DNA of 50,989 nucleotides, from the IMG/VR virus record IMGVR_UViG_3300005290_000006, positions 76,360-127,348 of that record; one strand, given 5' to 3'. Below are positions 1 to 8,026 of this stretch, piece by piece. The stretch is from a virus. Position 1 is the first letter of the stretch. Every line of letters starts with the position of its first letter. Under the pieces are notes generated by a model that saw only the letters and a program-made list of their open reading frames with translations, was not told the origin of the DNA and searched no databases. A program made the position numbers and the translations under genes.

Positions 1-174
1 CGTCTGCGCGACAAGGTGTTGAAGACATTCAACAATCGCATCACCCCACGGTTCGTATTCGGGGTGTGCGCCAGTCAGCCGAAACATAAAGAGTACTTCC
101 GTAAACGTGAGGTCGCCTTTGAGCCGAAGAAGAAAACGTTCAAAGTGATTGACTCTAACTGCGCACTCCAGTAG
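1..174 (+). CDS. C-terminal end of an unidentified protein (truncated by window edge)
   Basis: Frame 1 is open from the window edge to a TAG at 172-174, giving 57 residues that end in SNCALQ. The tail is rich in lysine and arginine (EPKKKTFK). The start lies outside the window. A 27-base gap separates it from the next gene on the same strand, so it probably belongs to the same transcript. I do not recognise the protein. That it is coding rests on the open frame and phage-like codon choice. Confidence 0.6.
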   Translation, partial: RLRDKVLKTFNNRITPRFVFGVCASQPKHKEYFRKREVAFEPKKKTFKVIDSNCALQ

Positions 175-201
175 TGCGCGGTACCCTTCAGAGTTACCGT
201 T

Positions 202-642
202 ATGGATAAGAAAAAGATCCTGATATTTAAGCTGGAGTGCCCAAAGGCAGGCCTGCTGAGTCAGGTCGTGGAAGACGCACTAGAAGACGCACTGGACGTT
301 GTGCTGCGCCATGGTGAATGTATTGATGAGGGTCTCTTTCTCGGGGCCTTTAACAAGAACCTTGAAGATCAGTTTTACGAAGAAGATGGGTACGTGACCT
401 TCAATGGTAACGATCAGGAACTGTTGAACTTCAATCGTGAACGTCACGGCTGTATGCAGCAGTACATGGTCGAGTTCACCACGGCTTTACGCAGTATTGC
501 TTCACTAAACGAACCTGTTATTGAGCTTGCACAAAAGTTACATTGGAACGACCAACTGTATCTGGCTCGACGACTGCCCAACCACTGGTTAATTGCTGTT
601 GAAAAGAAGGAGACTGACCATGGCGCAACAACCTGCTTCTAG
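202..642 (+). CDS. Small hypothetical protein, first of four related tandem genes
   Basis: A 146-residue acidic soluble protein with no signal peptide or membrane segment. Its plan recurs in the next three genes: a beta-strand and Cys-Pro start (FKLECPKAG), a helix with VVEDALEDAL, a variable acidic middle, then a helix LRSIASLNEPVIELA and a final strand NHWLIAVEKK. It overlaps the following gene by 23 bases. The ribosome binding site before ATG 202 is weak. Function is unknown; position in a compact operon and similarity to neighbours are all that can be said. Tandem duplication is inferred from the shared plan, not from strong identity. Confidence 0.7.
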   Translation: MDKKKILIFKLECPKAGLLSQVVEDALEDALDVVLRHGECIDEGLFLGAFNKNLEDQFYEEDGYVTFNGNDQELLNFNRERHGCMQQYMVEFTTALRSIASLNEPVIELAQKLHWNDQLYLARRLPNHWLIAVEKKETDHGATTCF

Positions 643-1057
643 CGACCAGGTCATGGCAATACCACTCCTGCTGACGTGCCCGAACATACATCATCTCCCT
701 ACCGTTGTTACGGCAGTGGTGGAGGAAGGTCTCATTGAACTCCTAATGGGGGACAGTTGCTCTGATGACTGGTTTGACGATGGATGGTATTACGGACACC
801 TGAAGGAACGACTGTGGGATGCTAAGGGAGACATTATCCTGGCGGCTCATGGCGAAGAACTGTGGGACTTCATGCTGGATCCGGATGCGGGCTTTGTTCG
901 CTACAGCAACCAGATCGAAGCGGCTATTATGAGCTTCTACAAACACAACGAACAAAAGATCAACTCGCTGTACAACGGGTACGAGGTTAAGTCTGTGAAG
1001 ACCGCTCGTGCGTTTAAGAACCAATGGCTGATGTTAGCCCAAGGAGTGAAGTTATGA
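620..1057 (+). CDS. Small hypothetical protein, second of four related tandem genes
   Basis: Start chosen at ATG 620, preceded by AAGGAG at 607-612. An in-frame ATG-like start at 593 has no such site and would lengthen the overlap with the preceding gene. The 145-residue product repeats the plan of its neighbour: LLLTCP near the start, a VVTAVVEEGLIELL helix, an acidic tryptophan-rich middle (DDWFDDGWYY) and a tail with ARAFKNQWLMLA that matches ARRLPNHWLIAV of the gene before. The stop overlaps the next start as ATGA, typical of translational coupling. No function is recognised. Confidence 0.7.
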   Translation: MAQQPASSDQVMAIPLLLTCPNIHHLPTVVTAVVEEGLIELLMGDSCSDDWFDDGWYYGHLKERLWDAKGDIILAAHGEELWDFMLDPDAGFVRYSNQIEAAIMSFYKHNEQKINSLYNGYEVKSVKTARAFKNQWLMLAQGVKL

Positions 1058-1428
1058 GTGTCCGTTCACTATTCGTCCCAACACCAGAAGTTGAAAAGTA
1101 CACCAACTACTACTTGGTGCAACTGATGGCCAAAGAACGCATTCGTTGCATCATGAAGAACGAAACCTTCAGCGACATCGCGCCATCGCTGGTGGAACGC
1201 TACCTGACCCTACCCCCGGCTGTTCAAACGGCTGACGCGATCAAGAAGTACTGCGAGGCTGAAGGCAAGATCATCAACAAAGCCTTCAAGGAGTTTGAAA
1301 AGACTCCTGCTTACGTAAACGCCCTCGAACAGCTGAACCCGTACAAGGGCAATCCGTTCGAGATCACCAGCGTTACCTCCGGCGGCATCATGGTGTTGAT
1401 CGAGGTTCCTGAACCGGTGTCGGCATGA
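1054..1428 (+). CDS. Small hypothetical protein, third of four tandem genes
   Basis: The ATG at 1054 is preceded by AAGGAG about seven bases upstream and overlaps the previous stop as ATGA; the longer frame from 1024 lacks this. The product has 124 residues. Its C-terminal half (a helix beginning CEAEGKIINKAF, then a final strand GGIMVLIEV) can be laid over the ends of its neighbours, so it may be a more diverged or N-terminally different member of the same set. It is soluble, has no recognised motif, and is coupled to the next gene by another ATGA. Confidence 0.65.
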   Translation: MSVRSLFVPTPEVEKYTNYYLVQLMAKERIRCIMKNETFSDIAPSLVERYLTLPPAVQTADAIKKYCEAEGKIINKAFKEFEKTPAYVNALEQLNPYKGNPFEITSVTSGGIMVLIEVPEPVSA

Positions 1429-1907
1429 AAAGCCTCACGATCAACCTTAACCCGGCTACCCGGGAAGAGCTGTACGCAGATATCCATCCGGACTTCCTAG
1501 CGCATATCCTCATGGAAGCGCTTTACAACGTCACGCTTGACATCCCGAACACCATGGCAATGTATGTGCCGGTGGTTGACGATGCCAACGAGTACGCGGA
1601 AGATCCGGATAGCAACGTCATGGCGTCCGTGGAGTTCCTGATGGAAGTCCTGAAGGGGGAAGACACCAAAAATGGCGTTGACGTCACCACTCCGGATTAC
1701 CTGGAGAAGATTGGTGAGTACCAGAACTTCATCTCGTACAAGCTCTGCAATGCCATCGAGTCCATCGCCCAGTTCAATGACCTGGCCGTGCTCATGGTGG
1801 TTAACACAATGCTGAACCTGCCGGAATTCAAAGCCAAACTGAACTTCTCTACTACCCACTTGGGTGATAAGGTCGTGTTTGTACTGAGCGGCCTGATCGA
1901 TCTGTAA
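1425..1907 (+). CDS. Small hypothetical protein, fourth of four related tandem genes
   Basis: A 160-residue acidic protein starting in the ATGA overlap with the gene before. It shows a helix AHILMEALYNVTLDI, an acidic middle (DDANEYAEDPDSN), a helix NAIESIAQFNDLAVLM that parallels LRSIASLNEPVIELA in the first gene of the set, and a final strand DKVVFVLSGL. A perfect inverted repeat lies 13 bases after the stop and probably ends the transcript. Function is unknown; the run 202-1907 looks like duplication and divergence of one ancestral phage gene. Confidence 0.7.
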   Translation: MKSLTINLNPATREELYADIHPDFLAHILMEALYNVTLDIPNTMAMYVPVVDDANEYAEDPDSNVMASVEFLMEVLKGEDTKNGVDVTTPDYLEKIGEYQNFISYKLCNAIESIAQFNDLAVLMVVNTMLNLPEFKAKLNFSTTHLGDKVVFVLSGLIDL

Positions 1908-1920
1908 TCACCCAATTAAC

Positions 1921-1955
1921 TATTCCTAACGGTCCGTATGGATTCGTTAGGAATA
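1921..1955 (+). terminator. Hairpin after the tandem small genes
   Basis: An 11-base perfect inverted repeat: TATTCCTAACG at 1921-1931 and its complement at 1945-1955, with a 13-base loop. It is followed by TGTCCGCCTTATTCC rather than a U tract. The last arm ends in ATATG, so a TATG sits at the foot of the stem, as with several other hairpins in this window. Confidence 0.5.
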
Positions 1956-1992
1956 TGTCCGCCTTATTCCCTACACCTGAGGTACATGCGTT

Positions 1993-2502
1993 ATGGAATT
2001 CTTAGAAACCGCTATGACTGTTAACGAGATGAAACTGTTCCGTGAACTGGAATACCCTTTCAATCTCAGGATCATCAACGACGTGATTGCGCTGAAGAGC
2101 CAAGACAACCCGGACTACGAGGTGTTCGCGCCTCTGGTTTACTACCGTCACGAAGCCGCCCTGACCGTACCCGGGGCAGCGGTGAAAGTGAGTCCATACC
2201 TGTACTTCATTAGCAACAAGGGTCGGGTGGTCAACATGCGTAATTCCACCAACCCCAAGTTCATCGACTGGAGCCTGGATTCCAGTGGTTACCCGCACAT
2301 CGTCACGACTGTCCGGAAGAAGCCAGAACCCCTGACTATCCACCGGGCAATCGCGTGTGCGTTTGTTCCGATTCCTGAGAGTCTGAAGGGGAGCCATCCC
2401 AAGGATTTGATCGTCACTCACAAAGACAACGACAAAACCAACTTCGACCCAGCTAACCTCGTGTGGTCCTTACCACCTGAACGTCTCAGCGAAGCAGCTT
2501 AA
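1993..2502 (+). CDS. HNH endonuclease-like protein
   Basis: A 169-residue protein. The middle has a NUMOD4-like strand pair (YLYFISNKGRVVNMRN, about residues 69-84), where the family has 'VSnlGrV'. The C-terminal part has the HNH_3-type core: IHRAIACAFVP, then VTHKDNDKTNFDPANLVW near residues 140-157, matching the family pattern 'R.vA.aFip.p...vnHiDgdktNN...NLeWvt'. This suggests a small DNA nuclease of the free-standing homing type or a DNA-binding relative. The metal-site histidine of VTHKDN is present. The start at ATG 1993 has GAGGT nine bases upstream; ATG 2014 is an alternative. It lies between hypothetical genes, as homing endonucleases often do. Confidence 0.7.
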   Translation: MEFLETAMTVNEMKLFRELEYPFNLRIINDVIALKSQDNPDYEVFAPLVYYRHEAALTVPGAAVKVSPYLYFISNKGRVVNMRNSTNPKFIDWSLDSSGYPHIVTTVRKKPEPLTIHRAIACAFVPIPESLKGSHPKDLIVTHKDNDKTNFDPANLVWSLPPERLSEAA

Positions 2503-2514
2503 GGCAGAAACGAC

Positions 2515-3030
2515 ATGACCCCTGAACAACGTACTAACCTGATCGATCGCCTGGATCGCAGCTTCCTGGCTTTACCACGCTGGGCAAAGATTGCCTGCAA
2601 ACATGGCATGGGCGCTCCTAAGCATCATCCGGAAACCGGCAAAGAGTATGAATCCTTCCGGGAAGTGCTGGAGAGTGGTACAAACGAGTGGCTGGAAGTC
2701 CTCAAGGGCGACTTCGAATCCAACGAAGATCTGGCACCTGAAGAAGTTCCGCCGGAGCCAGAGTTCACCATGCCGTTCAGTAACAACGTGATCCGCAAGG
2801 ATTGGGTGATGTGGAAAGCCCGCATTCTTACCCATCACAAGGAAGAGGTTGTTCCGCATACCTCTATCGTGTCGGCACTGTACGCGGCCAGGGACAAGTT
2901 GGACCTCCCAACCAACTACCCAAACCCTGATCCAGGAAAGCTCATCCTGAATGTACGTGAAGAAAAGGAATGGGACACCTTTGTATTCTTCTACACCGAA
3001 CCGAAGGAAGAAGCTGAAACTCCTAAATAA
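2515..3030 (+). CDS. Hypothetical protein
   Basis: A 171-residue soluble, acidic protein, 12 bases after the HNH gene and last before a strong terminator. It has a proline/glutamate-rich linker (LAPEEVPPEPEF) in the middle, several tryptophans (WAKIAC, WLEVL, DWVMWKA) and a charged end (EPKEEAETPK). No known domain is apparent. Its place at the end of the operon and good codon use support a real gene. Confidence 0.65.
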   Translation: MTPEQRTNLIDRLDRSFLALPRWAKIACKHGMGAPKHHPETGKEYESFREVLESGTNEWLEVLKGDFESNEDLAPEEVPPEPEFTMPFSNNVIRKDWVMWKARILTHHKEEVVPHTSIVSALYAARDKLDLPTNYPNPDPGKLILNVREEKEWDTFVFFYTEPKEEAETPK

Positions 3031-3039
3031 CGGCCATAG

Positions 3040-3089
3040 CCCTACCAGCCCGTAATGGGCTGGTAGGGTAAGGTCTTTTCTTTTTTTTT
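3040..3089 (+). terminator. Strong intrinsic terminator between convergent genes
   Basis: A 12-base perfect stem (CCCTACCAGCCC at 3040-3051, complement at 3057-3068) with a five-base loop GTAAT, followed by a T-rich tract at 3075-3089 that includes nine Ts in a row. It is the only hairpin in the window with a long classical U tract. It lies between the stop of the plus-strand gene (3030) and the stop of the minus-strand RNAP gene (3093). Confidence 0.9.
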
Positions 3090-3092
3090 GTT

Positions 3093-4391
3093 TTATCCGC
3101 GAATTGCAGTTTGCAGGTCAAGACGAACAACCGTGCCGCCTGCGGTGTGAGCCGCCTTCATACGCGTCAACATGGACGTAGTAGGAATGAGCACCACCTC
3201 CGCACTGATACGAGTGCCGTACATACCCAGGCTTTCGCCACAGCAGGTCTTACAGAAGTTACCGTCAGGCGTGGTGCAGTATTCAGTGACACGGATCTCG
3301 ATGGTTTTACCCACTTGCTTCTCGAGACTTTCCGCGGTGAGCTGAACTGCTTTCCCAGCAACGATCTGCCAGCTACCAACCCAACCCTTCTTGTTCTTGT
3401 GCCCGATACGGATCATTTCACCTTTAGGACTACCGCAGTCCACATCAGTCACACTCGAACGACCCACCAGACGCAGAGTCTCTTTTACCTGTGCGCCACC
3501 GTCACCCGTTGCCATCGAACGGGAGTAGGAGCCCGCCACCGCCGTGTTGATGTAGTCAACGATGTGTTTCGGATCCATACCGGTGTTCAGCGACTGAGGC
3601 AGCGCCACCCAACCCGTACCGTCCGCACTTGGCTCAATACCGAACGCCAGGAACATCCGCTTACGTGCCGTGTGGATAAACTTCTTGTTAATGAAGAAGT
3701 TCTTGCTTGGGCCTTTACGCTGGATGGCTTCGTCCATCTTCACCGCTTGATCCACGATCTCAGTAAACACAACCGGATCGTTGAGCTTATCCTTGTGCAG
3801 TTCAAACTGATCTGCCAAGAACTTGGTGATCGATGGATCCACGACCAAGATGTCCACGCCACCCGGCTTAATGAAGTGACTACCCAGGCCTTCCAGGAAG
3901 TTGCAGTTCTCGCTGAACTTCATGCAGTCGTCAACGCTTGCCTTGCCCTCAGGAACTTCTTCCCCTGGCAAAGGGTTGTCTACCATCAAACGACTCAGCA
4001 GGCCTTCAATGAGGGGCTTGGTGAACTCCTTATTGATGTAGTCCACTTTACCCTGGAACGGTTCCCAGAACAGGATCACATTAAACAGGAACAAACCGAA
4101 GGTGGTGGAGACGGGTGTGTTCTTCAGGCAGGGGTGGAAGTCACCTGGTAGATCCAGCTTGAGGTCCATGTGGAACATCGGGCTTTTAACGTCACCCTCC
4201 ACTACAACTTGCCCGCCTTCTACCAGGGCGTGATACTTACCACCCTCCACAAACACCGCGTAAGGAATCTTCTTGAATGCACCAGAGGAATCCTCGTCTT
4301 CGAACTGAATGGTGATCATGGATTGAAGCGCGGCCTTCAACCCGTAACCCTTGTGATCAAAACAGTACTTGAGGAATTCGAGTTTAGTCAT
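3093..4391 (-). CDS. RNA polymerase beta'-like subunit, bridge-helix to trigger-loop part
   Basis: A 432-residue piece of a multi-subunit RNA polymerase. Residues 282-326 (NTAVAGSYSRSMATGDGG ... VTDVDCGSPKG) align with the bacterial beta' stretch 'ktA.SGylTRrLvdvaqd.vVtedDCGT..G'. Cys319 (in DCG) with Cys372, Cys380 and Cys383 reproduces the four-cysteine zinc site of beta' (pattern C...C-x(6-7)-C-x2-C). The end, MLTRMKAAHTAGGTVV, matches the start of the trigger loop 'QLTMRTFHiGG'. The Mg-binding NADFDGD motif is absent, so it is one part of a split beta'. phiKZ relatives carry a virion and a non-virion enzyme; position well before the capsid gene suggests the phiKZ gp80-type virion subunit, which is inference. 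It overlaps the upstream gene by 8 bases. Confidence 0.82.
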   Translation of the reverse strand: MTKLEFLKYCFDHKGYGLKAALQSMITIQFEDEDSSGAFKKIPYAVFVEGGKYHALVEGGQVVVEGDVKSPMFHMDLKLDLPGDFHPCLKNTPVSTTFGLFLFNVILFWEPFQGKVDYINKEFTKPLIEGLLSRLMVDNPLPGEEVPEGKASVDDCMKFSENCNFLEGLGSHFIKPGGVDILVVDPSITKFLADQFELHKDKLNDPVVFTEIVDQAVKMDEAIQRKGPSKNFFINKKFIHTARKRMFLAFGIEPSADGTGWVALPQSLNTGMDPKHIVDYINTAVAGSYSRSMATGDGGAQVKETLRLVGRSSVTDVDCGSPKGEMIRIGHKNKKGWVGSWQIVAGKAVQLTAESLEKQVGKTIEIRVTEYCTTPDGNFCKTCCGESLGMYGTRISAEVVLIPTTSMLTRMKAAHTAGGTVVRLDLQTAIRG

Positions 4392-5343
4392 CGGTGAGTA
4401 CCAACCGGTTAATGAGTGTTTCGATGTCGACCATGGCTTTATAGTCGGTGATCACACCACTGAGGTAAGAGATCAGGCGATCCTTGAGCACAGGGTTGTT
4501 GAGTTCACTGGCCAAGAAGATAGCCGTCACTTCTTTACCAAACGCAACCAACTTCTCGGGCGTTGGTTCGTCGGTGTACTCCTCCAGCTCACGGCTGTAG
4601 AAGTTCAGGAAGCTTTGTACGGACCCACCGATCTGACCGTTGTTACGGATGTGGGTGTAGACCAGGGTACCGTCCAACAGTTCTTTGTTCTGAACGATAC
4701 GGGTAATGATGTTCTGAGGCGGCATGTCAACCGCTTCTTCCTGCACCAGGGCGTCACGGATGGCTTTGAGCGTAACCTCGCTCACATCGTCTACCATGAG
4801 CTCGTAGACGTCGATATCGAAGTGGTCACCCTTATAACGCTGCATCAGCATCAGGTAACGTTCTTTCGGTGGGATGTCCGTGGACTCCAGCAGGCCGGCC
4901 AACCCAATCAGATCCTGGTAGTTCTGAAGGTCGTAGAACAAGTGGACCAACTGACAGAGTTGCATCAGCCGATCTTGGCTAACCTCATCCTCGTTCAGCG
5001 TAAAGCCCATTTTAACCAGCGTCTCGATTATATTGCCGGTTATGATTTGAAACACCGAATTTTTCTTTTCCGGGATGTGGGTGTTCTCGTCGATCAGGAT
5101 CTCAGTAATGAGGTTCGGAACCAGCGACCCCGAGCGACCCGTCAAGAAGTCTGGATCTTCCAGATCTTCGTTCTGCGTTTGTGCAGGATCACTGAGGAGA
5201 ATTAAATTGAACCCCTCGGTCAATATTTTAGCTTGAGGCTCTGGAATAGAGTCCTTAAAGTCACTCCAGATTCCGCCCATGAGGGTGGCGGCTAGATCTT
5301 CATCCTCATGCATTACTACCGCTTCTTGGGTCTCAATGATCAT
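4384..5343 (-). CDS. Hypothetical protein co-transcribed with the RNAP beta' part
   Basis: A 319-residue acidic soluble protein, upstream of and overlapping the RNAP beta' gene by 8 bases, so the two are surely made from one message. It is mainly helical in appearance, with an acidic N-terminus (MHEDEDLAATL) and a helical C-terminus (DIETLINRLVLTDD). I see no polymerase motif, signal peptide or membrane segment. Coupling to the polymerase gene could mean an accessory role in the same enzyme or simply a virion protein; the sequence does not decide. Its start is only 43 bases from the divergent gene at 5387. Confidence 0.7.
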   Translation of the reverse strand: MIIETQEAVVMHEDEDLAATLMGGIWSDFKDSIPEPQAKILTEGFNLILLSDPAQTQNEDLEDPDFLTGRSGSLVPNLITEILIDENTHIPEKKNSVFQIITGNIIETLVKMGFTLNEDEVSQDRLMQLCQLVHLFYDLQNYQDLIGLAGLLESTDIPPKERYLMLMQRYKGDHFDIDVYELMVDDVSEVTLKAIRDALVQEEAVDMPPQNIITRIVQNKELLDGTLVYTHIRNNGQIGGSVQSFLNFYSRELEEYTDEPTPEKLVAFGKEVTAIFLASELNNPVLKDRLISYLSGVITDYKAMVDIETLINRLVLTDD

Positions 5344-5386
5344 TGGGGCATTACCTGGCTGTCAATTAAAAAGGGAACATAGCATA

Positions 5387-6283
5387 ATGGCTACCAAAAA
5401 CTCTTCGCTGCGTGCTAACAAACAAGTTAAACGCCAGAAACGCGCCAAGCAAAAGCAGGCCGCTATCCGTAAGGAACAGGCCGTCACCAAACAGATGCTC
5501 GGTCGTAAGGCCATGGAAAAGGAGTTGTTCGGTAATGTCTCCGACAACGACATCCTGCAACAAGCTCACCGCCGTCTGAAGCAGCTGAAGAAGAAAGCTC
5601 GCCAGGGCAAGATCAGTCAGAAAGAATTCGAAGAGCAGATCGCTGGCCACGAAGAGATCACCAACACCGTCGTCATGCAGAACATCAACGACGTGATCCC
5701 GGCGCTGATCCGTGTGCACTCCGGCGTTGAAGTGTTCAGCCGCCTGGCCGCTGAAAAGCGCTTCGAAGTAACCGCCGAAGAAAACACCCTCATCAATACC
5801 CTCGATGAGCAGGTCGTTCACATCACCGAAGACATCTCGGCGATCGTATCGTTCGTGGAAGACAAGAAGGAGCCTGATGACTACATGGCGATCTTCATGC
5901 ACTACACCGAACTGTTGGCACGTTGCTTCGAAGTGACCATGCCGGCGCTGATGCTCATGCTCGATGCGAAGAAGCCTGAGATCGACGCGTACGCCGACGA
6001 GCATCGCAACAAAGAACTGCCGGTGTTCGAATACATGCGCGGTCTGCATGAAGAACGTATGCGTGTTGTGGTTCCGATCTACCGCACCCGCACTTCGCCG
6101 ATCGAAGGCATCGTTGAAGAAGCCAAGCACAGTTACACCCCGGAAAACCCAATGCCAAGCGATCCGATCATCGACAGCGATGTGGCAGAAGCGGTGCTGG
6201 CGGAAACCCCAAACCTGGAACAAGACGTCCTCGCCGGCGACAGCGAACATCCTTTGTCCAGCGACGTCGTTTCTAACGTCTGA
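5387..6283 (+). CDS. Probable virion structural protein, basic coiled-coil N-terminus
   Basis: Start at ATG 5387, with AAGGGA about ten bases upstream; the open frame from 5279 is antisense to the divergent gene. The 298-residue product starts with a strongly basic helix (residues 1-45, rich in K, R and Q, including KRQKRAKQKQ), continues as a charged helical region and ends with an acidic disordered tail. The basic start could bind nucleic acid or a partner shell. Highly regular codon use and position before 6311, 28 bases downstream, point to an abundant late protein. Function not recognised. Confidence 0.7.
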   Translation: MATKNSSLRANKQVKRQKRAKQKQAAIRKEQAVTKQMLGRKAMEKELFGNVSDNDILQQAHRRLKQLKKKARQGKISQKEFEEQIAGHEEITNTVVMQNINDVIPALIRVHSGVEVFSRLAAEKRFEVTAEENTLINTLDEQVVHITEDISAIVSFVEDKKEPDDYMAIFMHYTELLARCFEVTMPALMLMLDAKKPEIDAYADEHRNKELPVFEYMRGLHEERMRVVVPIYRTRTSPIEGIVEEAKHSYTPENPMPSDPIIDSDVAEAVLAETPNLEQDVLAGDSEHPLSSDVVSNV

Positions 6284-6310
6284 AATCCCTCTGTTAAGGA
6301 AAGGTAATCC

Positions 6311-8026
6311 ATGAGCGAACAAGAGAATACGCCCGCCGGTACCACTGGTGAACCGGGGGCTACCTCTGCTCCAGTAACCCCGTCTGCACCGGTTGTGGAA
6401 GCAGCCTTTGCCGACAAACACACCGCTTTGAACACCCCCATGAAGAAGATTCTTCCTTCGGTCTCGGAACTCATTCGTCCGGGTACTGAAGAAGACCGCG
6501 GCAATGGTTACCTGCCAATCTTCCTGGGTAACACGCCGTCGACTCATAAGGCGGCAAATGACCTGCTGTCCAAGTGGCTGCAACTCACCGCCATGAAGAG
6601 CCTGTTGGAAGAAGGCCGGGCTACTGACTCGATGTTCGCTTCTACCAAGAACGAATGGGACCAGCACATCGCCGCCAACTTCCCTGGCAAGACCTCGGCC
6701 GAAATGGAATCGATGAGTGGTGATCTTTACCGCTTCATGGAAGAGTACGTCGACAACATCAAGATCCGTTCCAAGGTCATGAATGAAGACGGCGTCACTA
6801 ACGTCCATGACCGTGGCAGCGACATCATCGGTGGTGACATCACCGGTAAGAAACCTTCGCGTTCCACCAAGGGTTTCAGTGTCTCTGAGATCATGCGTCG
6901 TTCGGCCATGCGTGCTGAAGACGGTGAGTTCCAGTTCGACGTGCTGCTCCGTGACTCGTTCTGCATGCTGACGTTCACTCGTCCAAGCAAGCTGGACCTG
7001 GCTGGCCTGGTCAACGACATCAACCGTACTGTGCGTGGTTACGTGCGTACCGTCGGTGGCAACAGCATTACCCTGGCGTACATCGCCGGCATGCGTGTGG
7101 TCTGGGACTTCCTGTCTCAGCGCATCGTGAGCAGCAGTGTTACCGGCATCAGCGACTTCAAGGATCTGGTGAAGGTTATCCGGATCACTGACTTCGGTAC
7201 CATCTGCATGGCGTTGATCCGCGCTACGCACAACAACGGCATCAACCTGGAACTGCGCTGCTTGAACAACAAGTGCGACTGGTCTGACTTCCAGGTGGCT
7301 GACCCGGACAAGATGGTGCGTGTGCGTCACTCCATCGAAACCGAAGCAGAGTCGGCGATCTACGCCAACATCTACAACGGCAACGAGAAGTACAGCATCA
7401 CCGAAACCCTGAAGATGATCGGTGAATCGAAGTACGGCCTGGAAACCGATCGGGTTTACAACGCCGACAAGTCGATCTACTTCAAGGTGGCGCCGTGCTC
7501 CATGGCCGAAGCTTTCGAAACGTTCGACTTCTACGCCGGCCGCGTCAACCCGCAGCTGCAAGAAATCCGCTCCAAGGTGACCGATCCAAAGGAATACGAA
7601 TCTCAGGTTGCGATTCTGCTGACCACCCTGGGTTCGACCGAGTTCCTGCACTGGATCGCCAGCTACGTGTCGGTTGCCCCGCCTAACACCGACGGCGAAG
7701 ACATCGTGCTGAACCGTGCTGAGTGCGAAGCCGGTGAGTTCAACAAGGGTGCGATGGAAGTGATCCTGGACAGCAAGGTGTTGAACAAAACGCTGTCCTC
7801 GTTCATCCTAAACAAAACGCCATTCATGTCGCGTACTTTCGTTGGGGTGGCTAACTACCAGTGCCCTAAATGTAAAGAGCGCATGGAATCGTTCCACGAC
7901 GAAGATCGCAAGATGGGTTACACCCCTATCGACCCGTTCATGGCTTTTTTTACCCTCACCCAGTTGAAGCTGATGACTCAAGCGGCGGAAGCGGCCGAAG
8001 CAACCCAAGAAGCCATCTCGAACTAG
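6311..8026 (+). CDS. Zinc-ribbon-like virion or assembly protein with a -1 frameshift site near its end
   Basis: A 571-residue protein with a proline/threonine/alanine-rich first 40 residues and a mixed helical body. Two cysteine pairs, C317-x4-C322 (RCLNNKCDW) and C518-x2-C521 (YQCPKCKERM), could form one zinc site. At codons 545-547 (GCT TTT TTT, 7943-7951) there is an in-phase T_TTT_TTT heptamer; the normal frame then ends 24 residues later at TAG 8024. The -1 frame is open through the next gene to 8469, predicting a 719-residue fusion. This is the arrangement of tail assembly chaperones (lambda G/GT) in many tailed phages, and a baseplate/tail assembly role is my inference. The gene starts after TAAGGAAAGG. 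Confidence 0.8.
   Translation: MSEQENTPAGTTGEPGATSAPVTPSAPVVEAAFADKHTALNTPMKKILPSVSELIRPGTEEDRGNGYLPIFLGNTPSTHKAANDLLSKWLQLTAMKSLLEEGRATDSMFASTKNEWDQHIAANFPGKTSAEMESMSGDLYRFMEEYVDNIKIRSKVMNEDGVTNVHDRGSDIIGGDITGKKPSRSTKGFSVSEIMRRSAMRAEDGEFQFDVLLRDSFCMLTFTRPSKLDLAGLVNDINRTVRGYVRTVGGNSITLAYIAGMRVVWDFLSQRIVSSSVTGISDFKDLVKVIRITDFGTICMALIRATHNNGINLELRCLNNKCDWSDFQVADPDKMVRVRHSIETEAESAIYANIYNGNEKYSITETLKMIGESKYGLETDRVYNADKSIYFKVAPCSMAEAFETFDFYAGRVNPQLQEIRSKVTDPKEYESQVAILLTTLGSTEFLHWIASYVSVAPPNTDGEDIVLNRAECEAGEFNKGAMEVILDSKVLNKTLSSFILNKTPFMSRTFVGVANYQCPKCKERMESFHDEDRKMGYTPIDPFMAFFTLTQLKLMTQAAEAAEATQEAISN
7945..7951 (+). other. Candidate programmed -1 ribosomal frameshift site (T_TTT_TTT)
   Basis: Seven Ts placed exactly in the X_XXY_YYZ phase relative to the 6311 frame. 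The -1 frame continues from TAC 7951 without a stop to 8469, 172 codons. I found no convincing pseudoknot directly downstream and no strong internal ribosome-binding-like sequence just upstream, so stimulation is unexplained. Confidence 0.7.

Noticed and set aside
593-619. Upstream in-frame start for the second small gene
   Set aside because: ATG 620 has AAGGAG at proper distance; the earlier codon has none and increases overlap.
5366-7651. A 761-codon open frame on the minus strand
   Set aside because: It lies opposite two well-supported plus-strand genes with good starts. Its translation is rich in His, Arg, Val and Gln with poor composition, as expected for the mirror frame of GC3-biased genes.
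7952-8010. A pseudoknot or stem downstream of the slippery site
   Set aside because: Only weak GC pairings such as GGC/GCC are visible; none is convincing enough to report.
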